NCBI RefSeq assembly: GCF_009720735.1
Contig: NZ_WNKU01000014.1
Location: forward strand, 1 to 64,000
Source: Heliobacterium mobile
GTDB lineage: Bacteria > Bacillota > Desulfitobacteriia > Heliobacteriales > Heliobacteriaceae
Reading direction: 5' to 3'
DNA: 64,000 nucleotides
Translations under genes and position numbers: made by a program
The notes under the pieces: model-generated
Databases searched by the model: none
Seen by the model: the letters and a program-made list of their open reading frames with translations, nothing else
Told to the model about the DNA's origin: nothing
Shown: positions 37,060 to 47,805 of the stretch, piece after piece
Position numbering within the stretch: position 1 is the first letter of the stretch
Layout: each line of letters opens with the position of its first letter

Positions 37060-37548
37060 ATGCTGAAAGGAAGAGACGTCATCCATCTGCCGCTTGTTCA
37101 CCCAGCATCGGGTCAGACGCTGGGACGGGTAGCCGACCTGATTGTCGATCCCGAACAGGGAAGAGTGACGGAACTTCTCATCGATGCTCAGGCAGAGGGA
37201 GGGACTTCACGGATTTCCTGGTCCCAAGTCCAAGTGGACCAGGATGTAATCCGAACAGAAGCTCAACCGGAAGCAGCCTCCCAGGATACGGCAGAAAAAG
37301 GACTTTGTATTTCCCGGTTTGCCGGGTGTCCGGTCATGACACAGGGGGGACGGTCGATCGGCCAGGTCGGAGACCTGCTCATCGATCCGTCACAAGGTCA
37401 TGTGACCGGAGTCGAAGTGACAGATGGTCTGATGCAGGACTTATTGACCGGACGGATCCAACTTCCATGGCCGGATGTGTTACGCTGGAGTCCCGAGACC
37501 ATCGTCGTTGCCGAACACTGGCAAGACGCGTGGCAGCGGTCGCTCTAG
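37060..37548 (+). CDS. PRC-barrel domain protein
   Basis: A 162-aa protein made of two PRC-barrel repeats: first ~1-70 (GQTLGRVADLIVDPEQGRVTELLID), second ~85-160 (GRSIGQVGDLLIDPSQGHVTG). PRC barrels bind RNA or protein in RimM, or act in photosynthetic reaction centres and sporulation (YlmC/YmxH type). Function here is unknown. Start ATG 37060 is taken from ggga spacing; an ATG at 37045 is also possible. Its position before alaS occurs in other clostridia. Confidence 0.82.
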   Translation: MLKGRDVIHLPLVHPASGQTLGRVADLIVDPEQGRVTELLIDAQAEGGTSRISWSQVQVDQDVIRTEAQPEAASQDTAEKGLCISRFAGCPVMTQGGRSIGQVGDLLIDPSQGHVTGVEVTDGLMQDLLTGRIQLPWPDVLRWSPETIVVAEHWQDAWQRSL

Positions 37549-37568
37549 GCGGAGATGGGGGGATTTCC

Positions 37569-37751
37569 ATGGGCTGTCCTGTCTGTGGCGGAAAGCAGGT
37601 GGGCAAAGTCGGGGTGAACCAGTATTACTGCTGGAACTGCTTTATTGAGTACAACGAACGCAATGAAGTCTTTGAAGTAGCAGAAGATGGTACCTTGATG
37701 GCCATCGAACCGGAAGTCTTTTCCGACCCGATCACTCAGGCAACCGTATAA
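37569..37751 (+). CDS. Small zinc-ribbon protein
   Basis: A 60-aa protein with one CxxC...CxxC zinc ribbon, MGCPVCGG then YYCWNCFIEY, and an acidic tail. I chose ATG 37569 with ggagatgggggga upstream; the frame extends upstream but overlaps the PRC gene without support. Function unknown. It ends 5 bp before a terminator. Confidence 0.75.
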   Translation: MGCPVCGGKQVGKVGVNQYYCWNCFIEYNERNEVFEVAEDGTLMAIEPEVFSDPITQATV

Positions 37752-37756
37752 GCATA

Positions 37757-37787
37757 AAAGCCCGCCTGCCTATGCCGGGCTTTTTCC
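37757..37787 (+). terminator. Terminator after the zinc-ribbon gene
   Basis: Stem aaagcccg/cgggcttt with an 11-nt loop, then tttcc. It overlaps the start region claimed by a longer reading of the next gene, which supports the later TTG start. Confidence 0.75.
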
Positions 37788-37807
37788 GTCTGGAGGTGGT
37801 GGCGGCC

Positions 37808-38830
37808 TTGTTGAAGGGCCGTTGGCGCATCTTATCGGTAAGCGGTTTTCTGCTTTGCGTCCTCCTTCTTGCTTATCTAACTCGTCAGACTTTGACGCCC
37901 TTCCTCGTCGCCGCCTTGCTGGCTTATTTGCTCTTTCCCGGTGTGATCTGGTTAGAGCGCCATGGTATTCCCCGCACTTGGGCTATCCTGCTTTTGTTCG
38001 TCGTCGTTTTCGGTGGATTCGCAGCCATAATCGCCTACGGGCTTCCGCTGATCCTCAGTGAGCTCAATCGTTTCAGCGTTCAGTTGCCTGGCTATGTGGA
38101 ACAGGCACAAAAAGCGGCCAATGGAATTCAACAGAGCCTGATCTCTTCCGGGTTTCCACCGGCGATTCAACAGGTATGGGGAGAGACCCTGGCTCAGGGT
38201 GAAGAGACGCTGTTAAGAGCGGTGCGCTGGCTATTGAACAGCATCGTGACTTTGCTGTCCAACGCCCTCGATATTGTTCTGATTCCGGTGATGGCCTTCT
38301 ATTTTCTTCGGGACTGGGAATCGATCGGTGAAGGCATCTTGCATCTGCTGCCCCAGCGATGGCGCAGTCATGTCCAGATCGTCGCTTTAGACGTAAACCG
38401 GGTCCTTAAAGCGGTCATCCGTTGCAACCTGCTCATGGCCGCTATCGTCGGTGCTCTGACGACAGTCGGTCTTTGGTGGATCGGTCTCGAATACAGTGTG
38501 CTCATCGGCATCATCGCAGGTGTGGCGGATTTGATCCCCTATTTTGGACCGATCATCGGCATGGTTCCAGCAGTCATGGTGGGCCTCCTCGAATCGCCGC
38601 GACTGGCCCTCTGGGCAGTCGGGATCATGATCCTCATCCAGCAAATCGAATCGAACCTGCTCTCTCCGAAAATACTGGGAGATTCGATTGGGCTTCATCC
38701 CCTGACGGTCATCTTTGTCCTCCTGGCCGGCGGGAATCTTTTCGGCACATTGGGAATGCTGCTTGCAGTGCCATTAACGGCCGTCGGGCGAGTGATCGGG
38801 CGATATATTCTCTTAAAAGTTTTTGTGTAA
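37808..38830 (+). CDS. AI-2E family transporter
   Basis: A ~340-aa membrane protein of the AI-2E/YdiK permease family. About eight helices: a first pair (~14-70), a soluble middle region, then a dense C-terminal block with GLEYSVLIGIIAGVADLIPYFGPIIG and LLSPKILGDSIGLHPL, the family signatures. Substrate unknown. TTG 37808 is chosen for spacing to ggaggtgg and because an upstream ATG at 37772 lies in the terminator. Confidence 0.9.
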   Translation: MLKGRWRILSVSGFLLCVLLLAYLTRQTLTPFLVAALLAYLLFPGVIWLERHGIPRTWAILLLFVVVFGGFAAIIAYGLPLILSELNRFSVQLPGYVEQAQKAANGIQQSLISSGFPPAIQQVWGETLAQGEETLLRAVRWLLNSIVTLLSNALDIVLIPVMAFYFLRDWESIGEGILHLLPQRWRSHVQIVALDVNRVLKAVIRCNLLMAAIVGALTTVGLWWIGLEYSVLIGIIAGVADLIPYFGPIIGMVPAVMVGLLESPRLALWAVGIMILIQQIESNLLSPKILGDSIGLHPLTVIFVLLAGGNLFGTLGMLLAVPLTAVGRVIGRYILLKVFV

Positions 38831-38858
38831 AAGCCTTGCTTTCGTGGAGTGGATTTAC

Positions 38859-41682
<2,824 letters not shown>

Positions 41683-41749
41683 TCGGTTAAACGTGAATTA
41701 ATCAGTGATAAAACAGTGTACCTTTAGAAAGTAACATGAAACAAAGCTT

Positions 41750-41922
41750 GGGGTCTGTTGGCAGAGGGAGCGATTTGAGCGGAGCGGCGTAAGCGAGCGA
41801 AGTCTGCGAAGCGTAAAGGGCGCCAAGGTTCACATGCAGAAAAGCCCAGAGGTTTTGGCGCCCTAGCGCAGCAGACAAACGAGCAGCCGCGAAGCTCTTA
41901 GCGACCGGAGCCAACAGACCCC
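41750..41922 (+). repeat. Structured intergenic element, copy C (173 bp)
   Basis: Third copy, between alaS and ireB. Outer arms ggggtctgttggc (41750-41762) and gccaacagacccc (41910-41922) are perfectly complementary, although their sequence differs from copies A and B. Inner stems: gagc/gctc, gcggc/gccgc (41784-41788 with 41886-41890), gtctgc/gcagac (41802-41807 with 41871-41876), gggcgccaa/ttggcgccc (41818-41826 with 41855-41863). Same apical loop. It fills most of the 406-bp gap; the rest (41923-42088) shows only a shared tttagcacaat flank. Confidence 0.9.
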
Positions 41923-42088
41923 ATGCATTTAGCACAATGTTATACTCTAGCCTGGTCTTGATTAAGACAACGAACAAACACTAGGCGGACTAAGTATTTT
42001 TTACACAAAGACAGAGGAAAATAGAAACTGGCGGAGAATATATGGCTGGAAGAGATTTTTTCTGCCGTCCGTTAGGGGGTTGGGACCG

Positions 42089-42361
42089 ATGGCCAACGAA
42101 AGTTTTGACCAAACCATGATGTTTCAGGGCAAAGTCGACGACGAACTGGCGACGAGCGACATCCTATATACTGTGCACGAAGCGCTCAAAGAAAAGGGCT
42201 ATAACCCGATCAACCAGTTAGTCGGTTATTTGCTTTCTGGAGATCCGGCCTATATCACCAGCCATAAAAACGCCCGCAGTTTGATTCGCAGACTTGAACG
42301 TGACGACCTGTTGGAAGAACTGGTTCGCTACTACTTGGAGAGCCACAAGGAATGCAAATAG
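42089..42361 (+). CDS. ireB: IreB family regulatory protein (UPF0297/DUF965)
   Basis: A 90-aa protein with the conserved start [12 protein letters not shown] and body [29 protein letters not shown]. In Enterococcus, IreB is a phosphorylation target of the PASTA kinase IreK and affects cephalosporin resistance. The order alaS-ireB-ruvX-DUF1292-mltG is conserved in Firmicutes. ATG 42089 is preferred. Its end overlaps the next gene by 10 bp. Confidence 0.95.
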   Translation: MANESFDQTMMFQGKVDDELATSDILYTVHEALKEKGYNPINQLVGYLLSGDPAYITSHKNARSLIRRLERDDLLEELVRYYLESHKECK

Positions 42362-43296
42362 AGCTAGGCCAAACTGGAGTTAAGGTATCCCGTCTCTGTT
42401 TTGGAAGCCTGACCATAGGCCCGTTGCAGGCAGGGTTGCCCCTTGAAGAAGGGGCAGCCCTTTTGCGATTGGCCTTTGAGTCGGGTGTTAATTTTGTCGA
42501 CACTGCACAGATCTACGGCACTTACCCTTATATCCGCAAGGCTCTTCAGGGCTATTCTGGTGACGTGGTTATTGCTAGTAAATCCTATGCCTATACGGCC
42601 TCAGCGATGGCTGAGGCACTGGAGGAAGCCCGGAGAGACTTAGATCGGGATCGGGTGGAGATCTTCCTGCTCCATGAACAGGAAAGCGAACATACCTTGC
42701 GCGGCCATTGGGAAGCCTTTGAGTACCTGCTGGAGGCAAAAGCGAAGGGATGGGTGAAGGCCGTTGGCTTATCGACCCATTCGGTGGCAGGTGTACGAGC
42801 CGCCCTCGCCGTTCCTGAGATCGATATCATCCATCCGCTCGTCAATATGGCCGGTATCGGCATCCTCGATGGAACGGTAGAGGAGATGCTGGCAGCGATA
42901 CAAGAGGCCCGCCAGAGGGGAAAAGGAATCTATGCCATGAAGGTCCTCGGTGGCGGTAATCTTTACGGCCAAGCTCAAGCGGCGATGAGATGGGCTCTGG
43001 GACAACCCCATATACAGGCGATTGCCGTAGGCATGCAGTCTCCGAAAGAACTGGCGTTGAACCTGCAGCTGTTTTCGGGAAACGATGGCGACGGCGAAAC
43101 TTGGGCACAAGTACAGAAACGGGAGCGGCGCCTACACATTGAAGATTGGTGCCAAGGGTGCGGCAAGTGTATTCCTGCTTGCCCGCAAAAGGCTCTCCAT
43201 TTGCTTGGTCCACAGGTTTACGTGGAGAAGGGCCGCTGTGTGCTCTGTGGATACTGCAGCCGTATGTGCAGGGATTTTTGCATCAAGGTGGTATGA
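42352..43296 (+). CDS. Aldo/keto reductase with C-terminal ferredoxin domain
   Basis: A 314-aa protein. The AKR barrel (~1-255) carries [14 protein letters not shown] with the catalytic Asp/Tyr, Lys in ASKSYAYT, and LHEQESEH at the His position. A [4Fe-4S] ferredoxin module (~265-314) has two cluster motifs: [12 protein letters not shown] and [11 protein letters not shown]. Such fusions are common in anaerobes; substrate unknown. It is inserted between ireB and ruvX and overlaps ireB. Confidence 0.9.
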   Translation: MQIELGQTGVKVSRLCFGSLTIGPLQAGLPLEEGAALLRLAFESGVNFVDTAQIYGTYPYIRKALQGYSGDVVIASKSYAYTASAMAEALEEARRDLDRDRVEIFLLHEQESEHTLRGHWEAFEYLLEAKAKGWVKAVGLSTHSVAGVRAALAVPEIDIIHPLVNMAGIGILDGTVEEMLAAIQEARQRGKGIYAMKVLGGGNLYGQAQAAMRWALGQPHIQAIAVGMQSPKELALNLQLFSGNDGDGETWAQVQKRERRLHIEDWCQGCGKCIPACPQKALHLLGPQVYVEKGRCVLCGYCSRMCRDFCIKVV

Positions 43297-43299
43297 GCG

Positions 43300-43725
43300 T
43301 TGCGGACGATGGGCTTAGACGTAGGAGAGAAAACCATAGGTATCGCCGTTTCCGATTTAATGGGATGGACTGCTCAAGGAGTTGAGACGATCCGCCGCAC
43401 TCGCCTAGAGGCGGATCTGCAGCGTTTACAAGAGCTGATCCAGCAATGGGAGGTCGATTCCGTTGTCTGCGGCCTGCCGCGAAATATGAACGGTACCTAC
43501 GGACCTAAAGCGGACGAAGTGCGGAAATTCGGAAGTCTTATTGAAAAGCGTCTTAAGATTCCTGTCCACTTTTGGGATGAGCGCCTGACGACCGTTGCCG
43601 CCCATAAGACCCTTTTAGAGGGGGATATGTCCAGGGCAAAACGCAAAAAAGTGGTAGACAAATTGGCGGCAGTGCTCATATTACAGAATTATATAGATGC
43701 CAATAGCTGTAAAAAACAAAGCTGA
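43300..43725 (+). CDS. ruvX: Holliday junction resolvase-like protein RuvX/YqgF
   Basis: A 141-aa RNase H-fold protein with GLDVGEKTIGIAVSD at the N-terminus, VVCGLPRNMNGTYGPKA, and WDERLTTVAA. It is linked to 16S rRNA 5' processing and to junction resolution. TTG 43300 has aaggtgg 8 nt upstream; ATG 43309 would remove the usual MRxxGLD start. Confidence 0.94.
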   Translation: MRTMGLDVGEKTIGIAVSDLMGWTAQGVETIRRTRLEADLQRLQELIQQWEVDSVVCGLPRNMNGTYGPKADEVRKFGSLIEKRLKIPVHFWDERLTTVAAHKTLLEGDMSRAKRKKVVDKLAAVLILQNYIDANSCKKQS

Positions 43726-43833
43726 TCTTATGTAAAAAGACGAAGGCATTCTCTATTGATGCGGAACTCTTTGTCATTATGAACAAGATGGTTAGCTATC
43801 AGACAGTTTGGATATACTTAGGTTGAGCTTTCG

Positions 43834-43862
43834 TTGACAAGGGGTTTTTCCTGGTATACAAT
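43834..43862 (+). promoter_or_regulatory. Promoter of the DUF1292 gene
   Basis: ttgaca (43834-43839), 17-bp spacer, tacaat (43857-43862), with TGG just upstream of the -10. The rest of the 173-bp gap shows nothing else. Confidence 0.8.
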
Positions 43863-43898
43863 GGCTTTAGTTTGGAAGCGAATAGAGGTGATTGACCG

Positions 43899-44171
43899 GT
43901 GGATCAAGAACAAGAAAATATCATCGTCCTGACGGATGAAGATGGTAATGAGTTAGAATTCGAAGAACTGGATCGTGTCGAGGTCGACGGTCGTGAGTAC
44001 GCTATTCTCCTGCCTCTTGACGATGAAGAAGATGAAGCGATCATCTTGCGCGTTGAGTATGAGGAAAATGGGGAAGAAGTATTCAGCCACATTGAAGACG
44101 ACGAAGAATGGGAAAAAGTCGCTGATTTCTGGCAAGAGATGAGCGAAGAAGAATTGGATGATCAAGAGTAA
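43899..44171 (+). CDS. DUF1292 family acidic protein (YrzB-like)
   Basis: A 90-aa very acidic protein with the DUF1292 pattern: IIVLTDEDGNELEFEELDRVEVDGREYAILLPLD is visible in pieces (VDGREYAILLPL, EEVFSHIEDDEEWEKV). Function unknown, but its place after ruvX and before mltG is conserved in Firmicutes. GTG start. A terminator follows. Confidence 0.92.
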   Translation: MDQEQENIIVLTDEDGNELEFEELDRVEVDGREYAILLPLDDEEDEAIILRVEYEENGEEVFSHIEDDEEWEKVADFWQEMSEEELDDQE

Positions 44172-44183
44172 ACTGCCTATTCA

Positions 44184-44220
44184 AAGCCATCCGGGAAACC
44201 GGGTGGCTTTTCGTTTTTTC
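44184..44220 (+). terminator. Terminator after the DUF1292 gene
   Basis: 11-bp stem aagccatccgg/ccgggtggctt (one T-G) with a GAAA loop followed by ttcgtttttt. Confidence 0.9.
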
Positions 44221-44228
44221 GGGAAATA

Positions 44229-44298
44229 TTGAGTTTGCTGTCGTATAGCGCGTATAATGGTACCGATGTCCTCCCTGAGTTAGATGGAGGATTTTTTT
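44229..44298 (+). promoter_or_regulatory. mltG promoter followed by a short terminator-like hairpin
   Basis: ttgagt (44229-44234), 18-bp spacer, tataat (44253-44258). In the leader, tcctcc (44269-44274) pairs with ggagga (44286-44291), followed by seven T (44292-44298). The 6-bp stem is weak. It could attenuate transcription or be incidental. Confidence 0.5.
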
Positions 44299-44314
44299 CA
44301 GAGGAGGAGAAATT

Positions 44315-45337
44315 GTGCGGAGAGAGAAGCGGGGCAGGTCGACGAAGCTTTTTTTTATGATCATTGTGATCATCGGTATCATCGCAATTCAAGTCTATTA
44401 TACCTATCAAGAGGGAATCACCCCCCTGGAACCGGGTGCAGGCCATGATATTATCGTCAATATTCCTTCGAACGTTTCGGCAAAAGAAATCGGGGGCATT
44501 CTGGAGCAACAAAAGGTCATTCGCAGCAGTTGGGCTTTTAGTCTATACACTCGTTTTCACGGTTCTGAGTCGCTTAAAGCCGGTGACTACCTCTTGAATT
44601 CAGGATCATCGGTTCCTCAAATCCTTGATCAATTGAACGACGGAAAGACGTTGCTCTACACCTTTACGATTCCCGAAGGTTATACGGTTCGTCAAATTAC
44701 AGACCTCTTAGCCAGCAAAGGTTTCGTCGATAAAGAGGCCTTTCGCAAAGCCCTCGCAACAGTGCCCTTCGATTACGACTATCTTCGAGGACTGCCATCG
44801 AATGAAAAGAGGTTGGAGGGGTTTTTATTTCCAGCCACCTATCGCATTCAGCGCGATACACCGCCTGAAGATATCGTCCGCATGTTGGTCAATCGCTTTA
44901 ACCAGGAACTAACACCGGAAGTACGGGCTCGTCTGAAAGAACTTAACATGACCGTCCACGATGCAGTCACCCTGGCTTCACTCGTCGAGCGGGAAGCAGC
45001 GAAAGAGGAAGATCGTCCAAAGATTGCCGCTGTCTTTCTGAATCGGCTAAAAAAGAACATGAAGCTGGAAGCTTGTTCGACAGTACAGTATTTACTAGAC
45101 CAGCCGAAGGCCAAACTGTACTACAAAGACCTCGAAATCGAGTCCCCCTATAACACCTATAAACATGGTGGACTTCCGCCGGGGCCCATCGCATCGCCAG
45201 GACAAGCCAGCCTAAAGGCGGTACTCTATCCAGATAATGTTGATTATCTCTATTTCGTCGCTAAGGGAGATGGATACCATTACTTCAGTCGAACCTACAG
45301 TGAACATCTGCAAGCCATGGCCAAATATAACAACTGA
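44315..45337 (+). CDS. mltG: Endolytic murein transglycosylase MltG
   Basis: A 340-aa enzyme that cuts nascent glycan strands. One N-terminal membrane helix (~10-28, LFFMIIVIIGIIAIQVYYTY) is followed by a LysM-like region and the YceG domain. The catalytic Glu is in LASLVEREAAKEED, and NTYKHGGLPPGPIASPG is the family signature. GTG start with gaggagg upstream. Its 3' end overlaps the U32 gene. Confidence 0.96.
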   Translation: MRREKRGRSTKLFFMIIVIIGIIAIQVYYTYQEGITPLEPGAGHDIIVNIPSNVSAKEIGGILEQQKVIRSSWAFSLYTRFHGSESLKAGDYLLNSGSSVPQILDQLNDGKTLLYTFTIPEGYTVRQITDLLASKGFVDKEAFRKALATVPFDYDYLRGLPSNEKRLEGFLFPATYRIQRDTPPEDIVRMLVNRFNQELTPEVRARLKELNMTVHDAVTLASLVEREAAKEEDRPKIAAVFLNRLKKNMKLEACSTVQYLLDQPKAKLYYKDLEIESPYNTYKHGGLPPGPIASPGQASLKAVLYPDNVDYLYFVAKGDGYHYFSRTYSEHLQAMAKYNN

Positions 45338-46751
45338 AGTCTTAGCTCCTGCAGGCAACTTGGAGAAGCTGATCATGGCTCTCCATTATGGAGCTGATGC
45401 CGTCTATCTAGCCGGACAAGCTTATGGATTGCGTGCCTTTGCCGATAACTTTACACTGGAAGAGATGGCCGAGGGGATAGGGTACGCTCACGAACGCGGG
45501 AAAAAAGTCTATGTCACCGTGAATATCTTCGCTCATAACCGTGATTTTGCCGGGTTATCCGAGTATTTACAGCAGCTAGAAGCTTTGGGTGCTGACGCTA
45601 TTATCGTGTCCGATCCAGGCGTTATTTCAGTCGCTCGCCGAGTGGTGCCGAATCTGCCGATCCACATCAGTACGCAAGCCAACGTGACCAACGCTGAATC
45701 GGCTCGTTTCTGGGCCGACCAGGGAGCCCAGCGGATCGTTCTGGCTCGTGAGTTAAGCTTGGACGAAATTCGAGAAATCCGCCAAGCTGTCGATGTGGAG
45801 CTGGAGGTATTCGTCCATGGCGCCATGTGTATGTCTTACTCGGGCCGCTGCATGATCAGTGATTACCTCACGGGCCGTCAGGCGAACAAAGGCGAATGTG
45901 CCCAAGCATGCCGGTGGAAATATGCTTTGATGGAAGAGACCCGCCCAGGCACATACCTGCCTGTGGAGGAAGACGAACGCGGCTCCTATGTATTTAACTC
46001 CCGTGATCTCTGCTTGCTGCAAGACATTCCCGCCTTATTGGAAGCAGGAGTCCATAGCCTGAAAATTGAAGGGCGCATGAAAAGCGTCCATTATGTGGCT
46101 ACAGTCACCCAGATCTACCGGCGCGCCGTCGATCGCACCCTGTTAGCCTGGAGCCAGGGGAAGGAACCGCGTATCGAAACGTCCTGGTGGGAAGAACTCG
46201 GTAAGATCAGTCACCGTCCCTATACCCGCGGTTTTCTTTACGGTCCTCCCGGTCAAGAGCCGGAGATCGCTTACCGTCGTGAATACGATTTTGTTGGCAT
46301 CGTTCGCCGCTATGACGAGCAGCGGCGAGAGGCCTTGATTGAAGTGCGCAACCGTATCCGGCTGGGCGACTTGCTCGAAATCGCCGGTCCTTCTACGGCC
46401 CCGTCACTCCTCATCGTCAATGAAATGTGGGATGAAGAAGGAAATCCTCTTGAACAAGCACCTCGTCCTCATCAACGGATCACCCTCAAAGTCCACCGTA
46501 CCCTGGCCCCCTTGGATTTGATCCGCCGCCCGAAGAGCGGCGGTGAGGAGTCCTTCTTAAAAGTGCGCATCAATCCGTCTCATATCTTTTATCTGGACAT
46601 CATCTTAGAAGGCTTTGGTCATCTCGGCGTTCCGACAACCGTTGACAAGGAGTCTGGAATGGTCTTAATCCGAACGACTCCCGATACCAAAGAGGAGGTC
46701 ATCCGGGTTCTCGAGAGCCTCCCCTGGCCAGCGCAGTGGGAGCAGGATTAA
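45300..46751 (+). CDS. Peptidase U32 family protein, likely tRNA U34 hydroxylation (TrhP-like)
   Basis: A ~483-aa U32 protein. EVLAPAGNLEKLIMALHYGADAVY starts the core. The Cys-bearing signature is GAMCMSYSGRCMISDYLTGR and NKGECAQACRW. VHSLKIEGRMKS follows. Bacillus homologues next to mltG (yrrN/yrrO, TrhP1/2) make 5-hydroxyuridine in tRNA from prephenate; that role is inferred from family and context. The start is uncertain (GTG 45300, ATG 45270 or further upstream) and overlaps mltG. Confidence 0.88.
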   Translation: MNICKPWPNITTEVLAPAGNLEKLIMALHYGADAVYLAGQAYGLRAFADNFTLEEMAEGIGYAHERGKKVYVTVNIFAHNRDFAGLSEYLQQLEALGADAIIVSDPGVISVARRVVPNLPIHISTQANVTNAESARFWADQGAQRIVLARELSLDEIREIRQAVDVELEVFVHGAMCMSYSGRCMISDYLTGRQANKGECAQACRWKYALMEETRPGTYLPVEEDERGSYVFNSRDLCLLQDIPALLEAGVHSLKIEGRMKSVHYVATVTQIYRRAVDRTLLAWSQGKEPRIETSWWEELGKISHRPYTRGFLYGPPGQEPEIAYRREYDFVGIVRRYDEQRREALIEVRNRIRLGDLLEIAGPSTAPSLLIVNEMWDEEGNPLEQAPRPHQRITLKVHRTLAPLDLIRRPKSGGEESFLKVRINPSHIFYLDIILEGFGHLGVPTTVDKESGMVLIRTTPDTKEEVIRVLESLPWPAQWEQD

Positions 46752-46796
46752 TTTTTGTCATTTCCGGCAAACTAAGCTCGGAGGTGACGTCATCCG

Positions 46797-47003
46797 ATGG
46801 AACTGAACACCCAGGATTTCTTGATGAAAACCTTGTTGAACGAGCAGGAAATGGTCCGGGATTTTCAAAAATTTGCCCAGACCACCAATGATCCGGAAGT
46901 GGCCCAACTGTTTCAGGAATATGCAGAAACCGATGCCCTCCGGGCCAATCGACTCAAAGACATCCTGCAGAACAAGTACGGCCATCCCATTGACGAAAAA
47001 TAA
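46797..47003 (+). CDS. Small helical protein, ferritin/rubrerythrin-like pattern
   Basis: Not firmly recognised. 68 aa, RBS ggaggtgac. Two amphipathic helices: FLMKTLLNEQEMVRDFQKFA and VAQLFQEYAETDALRANRLK. Repeated acidic residues inside helices look like half of a ferritin-like bundle or a CotF-like spore protein. It could dimerise to form a four-helix bundle. No metal-binding ExxH pattern is present, so an oxidase role is doubtful. Confidence 0.72.
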   Translation: MELNTQDFLMKTLLNEQEMVRDFQKFAQTTNDPEVAQLFQEYAETDALRANRLKDILQNKYGHPIDEK

Positions 47004-47065
47004 AAAAATAAACTGCGAAGAACTAGAGACCCCGTTGGCGAAACGGGGTCTCTAGTTCTTCGCAG
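47004..47065 (-). terminator. 24-bp perfect hairpin terminator of a minus-strand small gene
   Basis: ctgcgaagaactagagaccc... (47013-47036) and its exact complement (47042-47065) enclose a 5-nt loop. The A-rich taaaaaaataaa lies on the left, so the T tract is on the minus strand. It therefore ends the small gene at 47071-47217, and may also stop the plus-strand gene before it. Confidence 0.85.
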
Positions 47066-47070
47066 ATAGA

Positions 47071-47217
47071 TTAACGATACATAGGCCAAAGCAGGTGACC
47101 AAGATAAAAGGTGAGACCAATCGCGACAACATGCCATGCCCACCAACCGACATTGAGAAACTCAAAAGCCGTCCCATTTAAGACGTTACCTTTGGTTCGT
47201 TCCATGTTATTATCCAA
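47071..47217 (-). CDS. 48-aa single-span membrane protein rich in Trp and His
   Basis: Not recognised. Minus-strand ORF from TTG 47217 (RBS aaaggag, 8 nt away) to TAA 47071-47073, followed by a strong terminator. Polar N-terminus (DNNMERTKGNVLNG), then one membrane helix within VGWWAWHVVAIGLTFYLGHL, ending LLWPMYR. Two His are 12 residues apart on the same helix face and Trp is abundant near both ends. It could be a small subunit of a membrane complex. It is divergent from the AbrB-type gene. Confidence 0.65.
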   Translation of the reverse strand: MDNNMERTKGNVLNGTAFEFLNVGWWAWHVVAIGLTFYLGHLLWPMYR

Positions 47218-47334
47218 GAATTACACTCCTTTCGTTGATTTATGCCTAGTATTTCCAGAACATAAGAAAGCCAAACCTATTTTCTAAATCATAGGTAAAA
47301 CAGAAAAAAGTACCACCTTTATGGAAAATTAAGG

Positions 47335-47363
47335 TTGACAAAGAATAGTACGGGGTTTATAGT
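47335..47363 (+). promoter_or_regulatory. Promoter of the AbrB-type gene
   Basis: ttgaca (47335-47340), 17-bp spacer, tatagt (47358-47363), ~48 nt before the ATG. Confidence 0.8.
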
Positions 47364-47410
47364 AAAGACATCCGAAATTGTCGAAGGTTGTTGAGAAGGG
47401 GGAGAAAACC

Positions 47411-47659
47411 ATGAAGTCGACGGGAATTGTAAGAAAAGTTGACGAATTGGGGCGAGTAGTAATACCGATGGAACTGAGAAGAGTGATGGGCATCGGTGAT
47501 AAGGACGGTTTGGAGATCTATGTGGAAGACGAAAAAATTATTTTGAAAAAATATGAACCAGCTTGTGTCTTTTGCGGAAGTGCCAATGATGTCCAGAATT
47601 ACCGTGGGAAAGTGGTCTGCAAGGAATGTGCCGAATCGATGAGTAAAATGGTCGGCTAA
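47411..47659 (+). CDS. AbrB/SpoVT-type transition-state regulator
   Basis: An 82-aa protein. The N-terminal swapped-hairpin DNA-binding domain STGIVRKVDELGRVVIPMEL is followed by YVEDEKIILKKYEP. The C-terminal half has a zinc-like CVFCGS...CKEC pattern, usual for clostridial AbrB homologues. It likely controls stationary-phase or sporulation genes. ATG 47411 has ggggga upstream; an earlier ATG at 47378 is unlikely. Confidence 0.92.
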   Translation: MKSTGIVRKVDELGRVVIPMELRRVMGIGDKDGLEIYVEDEKIILKKYEPACVFCGSANDVQNYRGKVVCKECAESMSKMVG

Positions 47660-47704
47660 GCTAAATCTACTTCACTAATAAATAAAAACGATACATATCT
47701 GAAC

Positions 47705-47761
47705 TACCAATGGCGAGGCCTTACACTCCAGCGGAGATGCATTAGCCCCTTGCGACAGGTA
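47705..47761. other. Structured intergenic segment downstream of the AbrB-type gene
   Basis: Nested pairings: tacc (47705-47708)/ggta (47758-47761), gcgagg (47713-47718)/ccttgc (47748-47753), ctcc (47726-47729)/ggag (47733-47736), with a terminator only 9 nt further on. It could be a small RNA or a 3' UTR structure, in either strand. It matches no riboswitch consensus I know. Confidence 0.35.
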
Positions 47762-47769
47762 AGAAGAGA

Positions 47770-47805
47770 GGGCAGTAACGTTTACACGTTACTGCCCTTT
47801 ATTAC
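47770..47805. terminator. Bidirectional terminator between the AbrB-type and PAP2 genes
   Basis: 12-bp perfect stem gggcagtaacgt/acgttactgccc with a 4-nt loop, then tttatta. The right arm and loop contain the end of the convergent PAP2 gene. Confidence 0.88.

Noticed and set aside
47013-47065. 24-bp perfect inverted repeat as an insertion-sequence end or attachment site
   Set aside because: Its A/T tract placement and position at the end of a minus-strand gene fit a terminator.
47071-47217. Resemblance of the 48-aa protein to light-harvesting beta polypeptides
   Set aside because: His spacing (12 instead of 18) and the C-terminal motif do not fit; heliobacteria also lack such antennae. Only a loose aromatic/His pattern remains.
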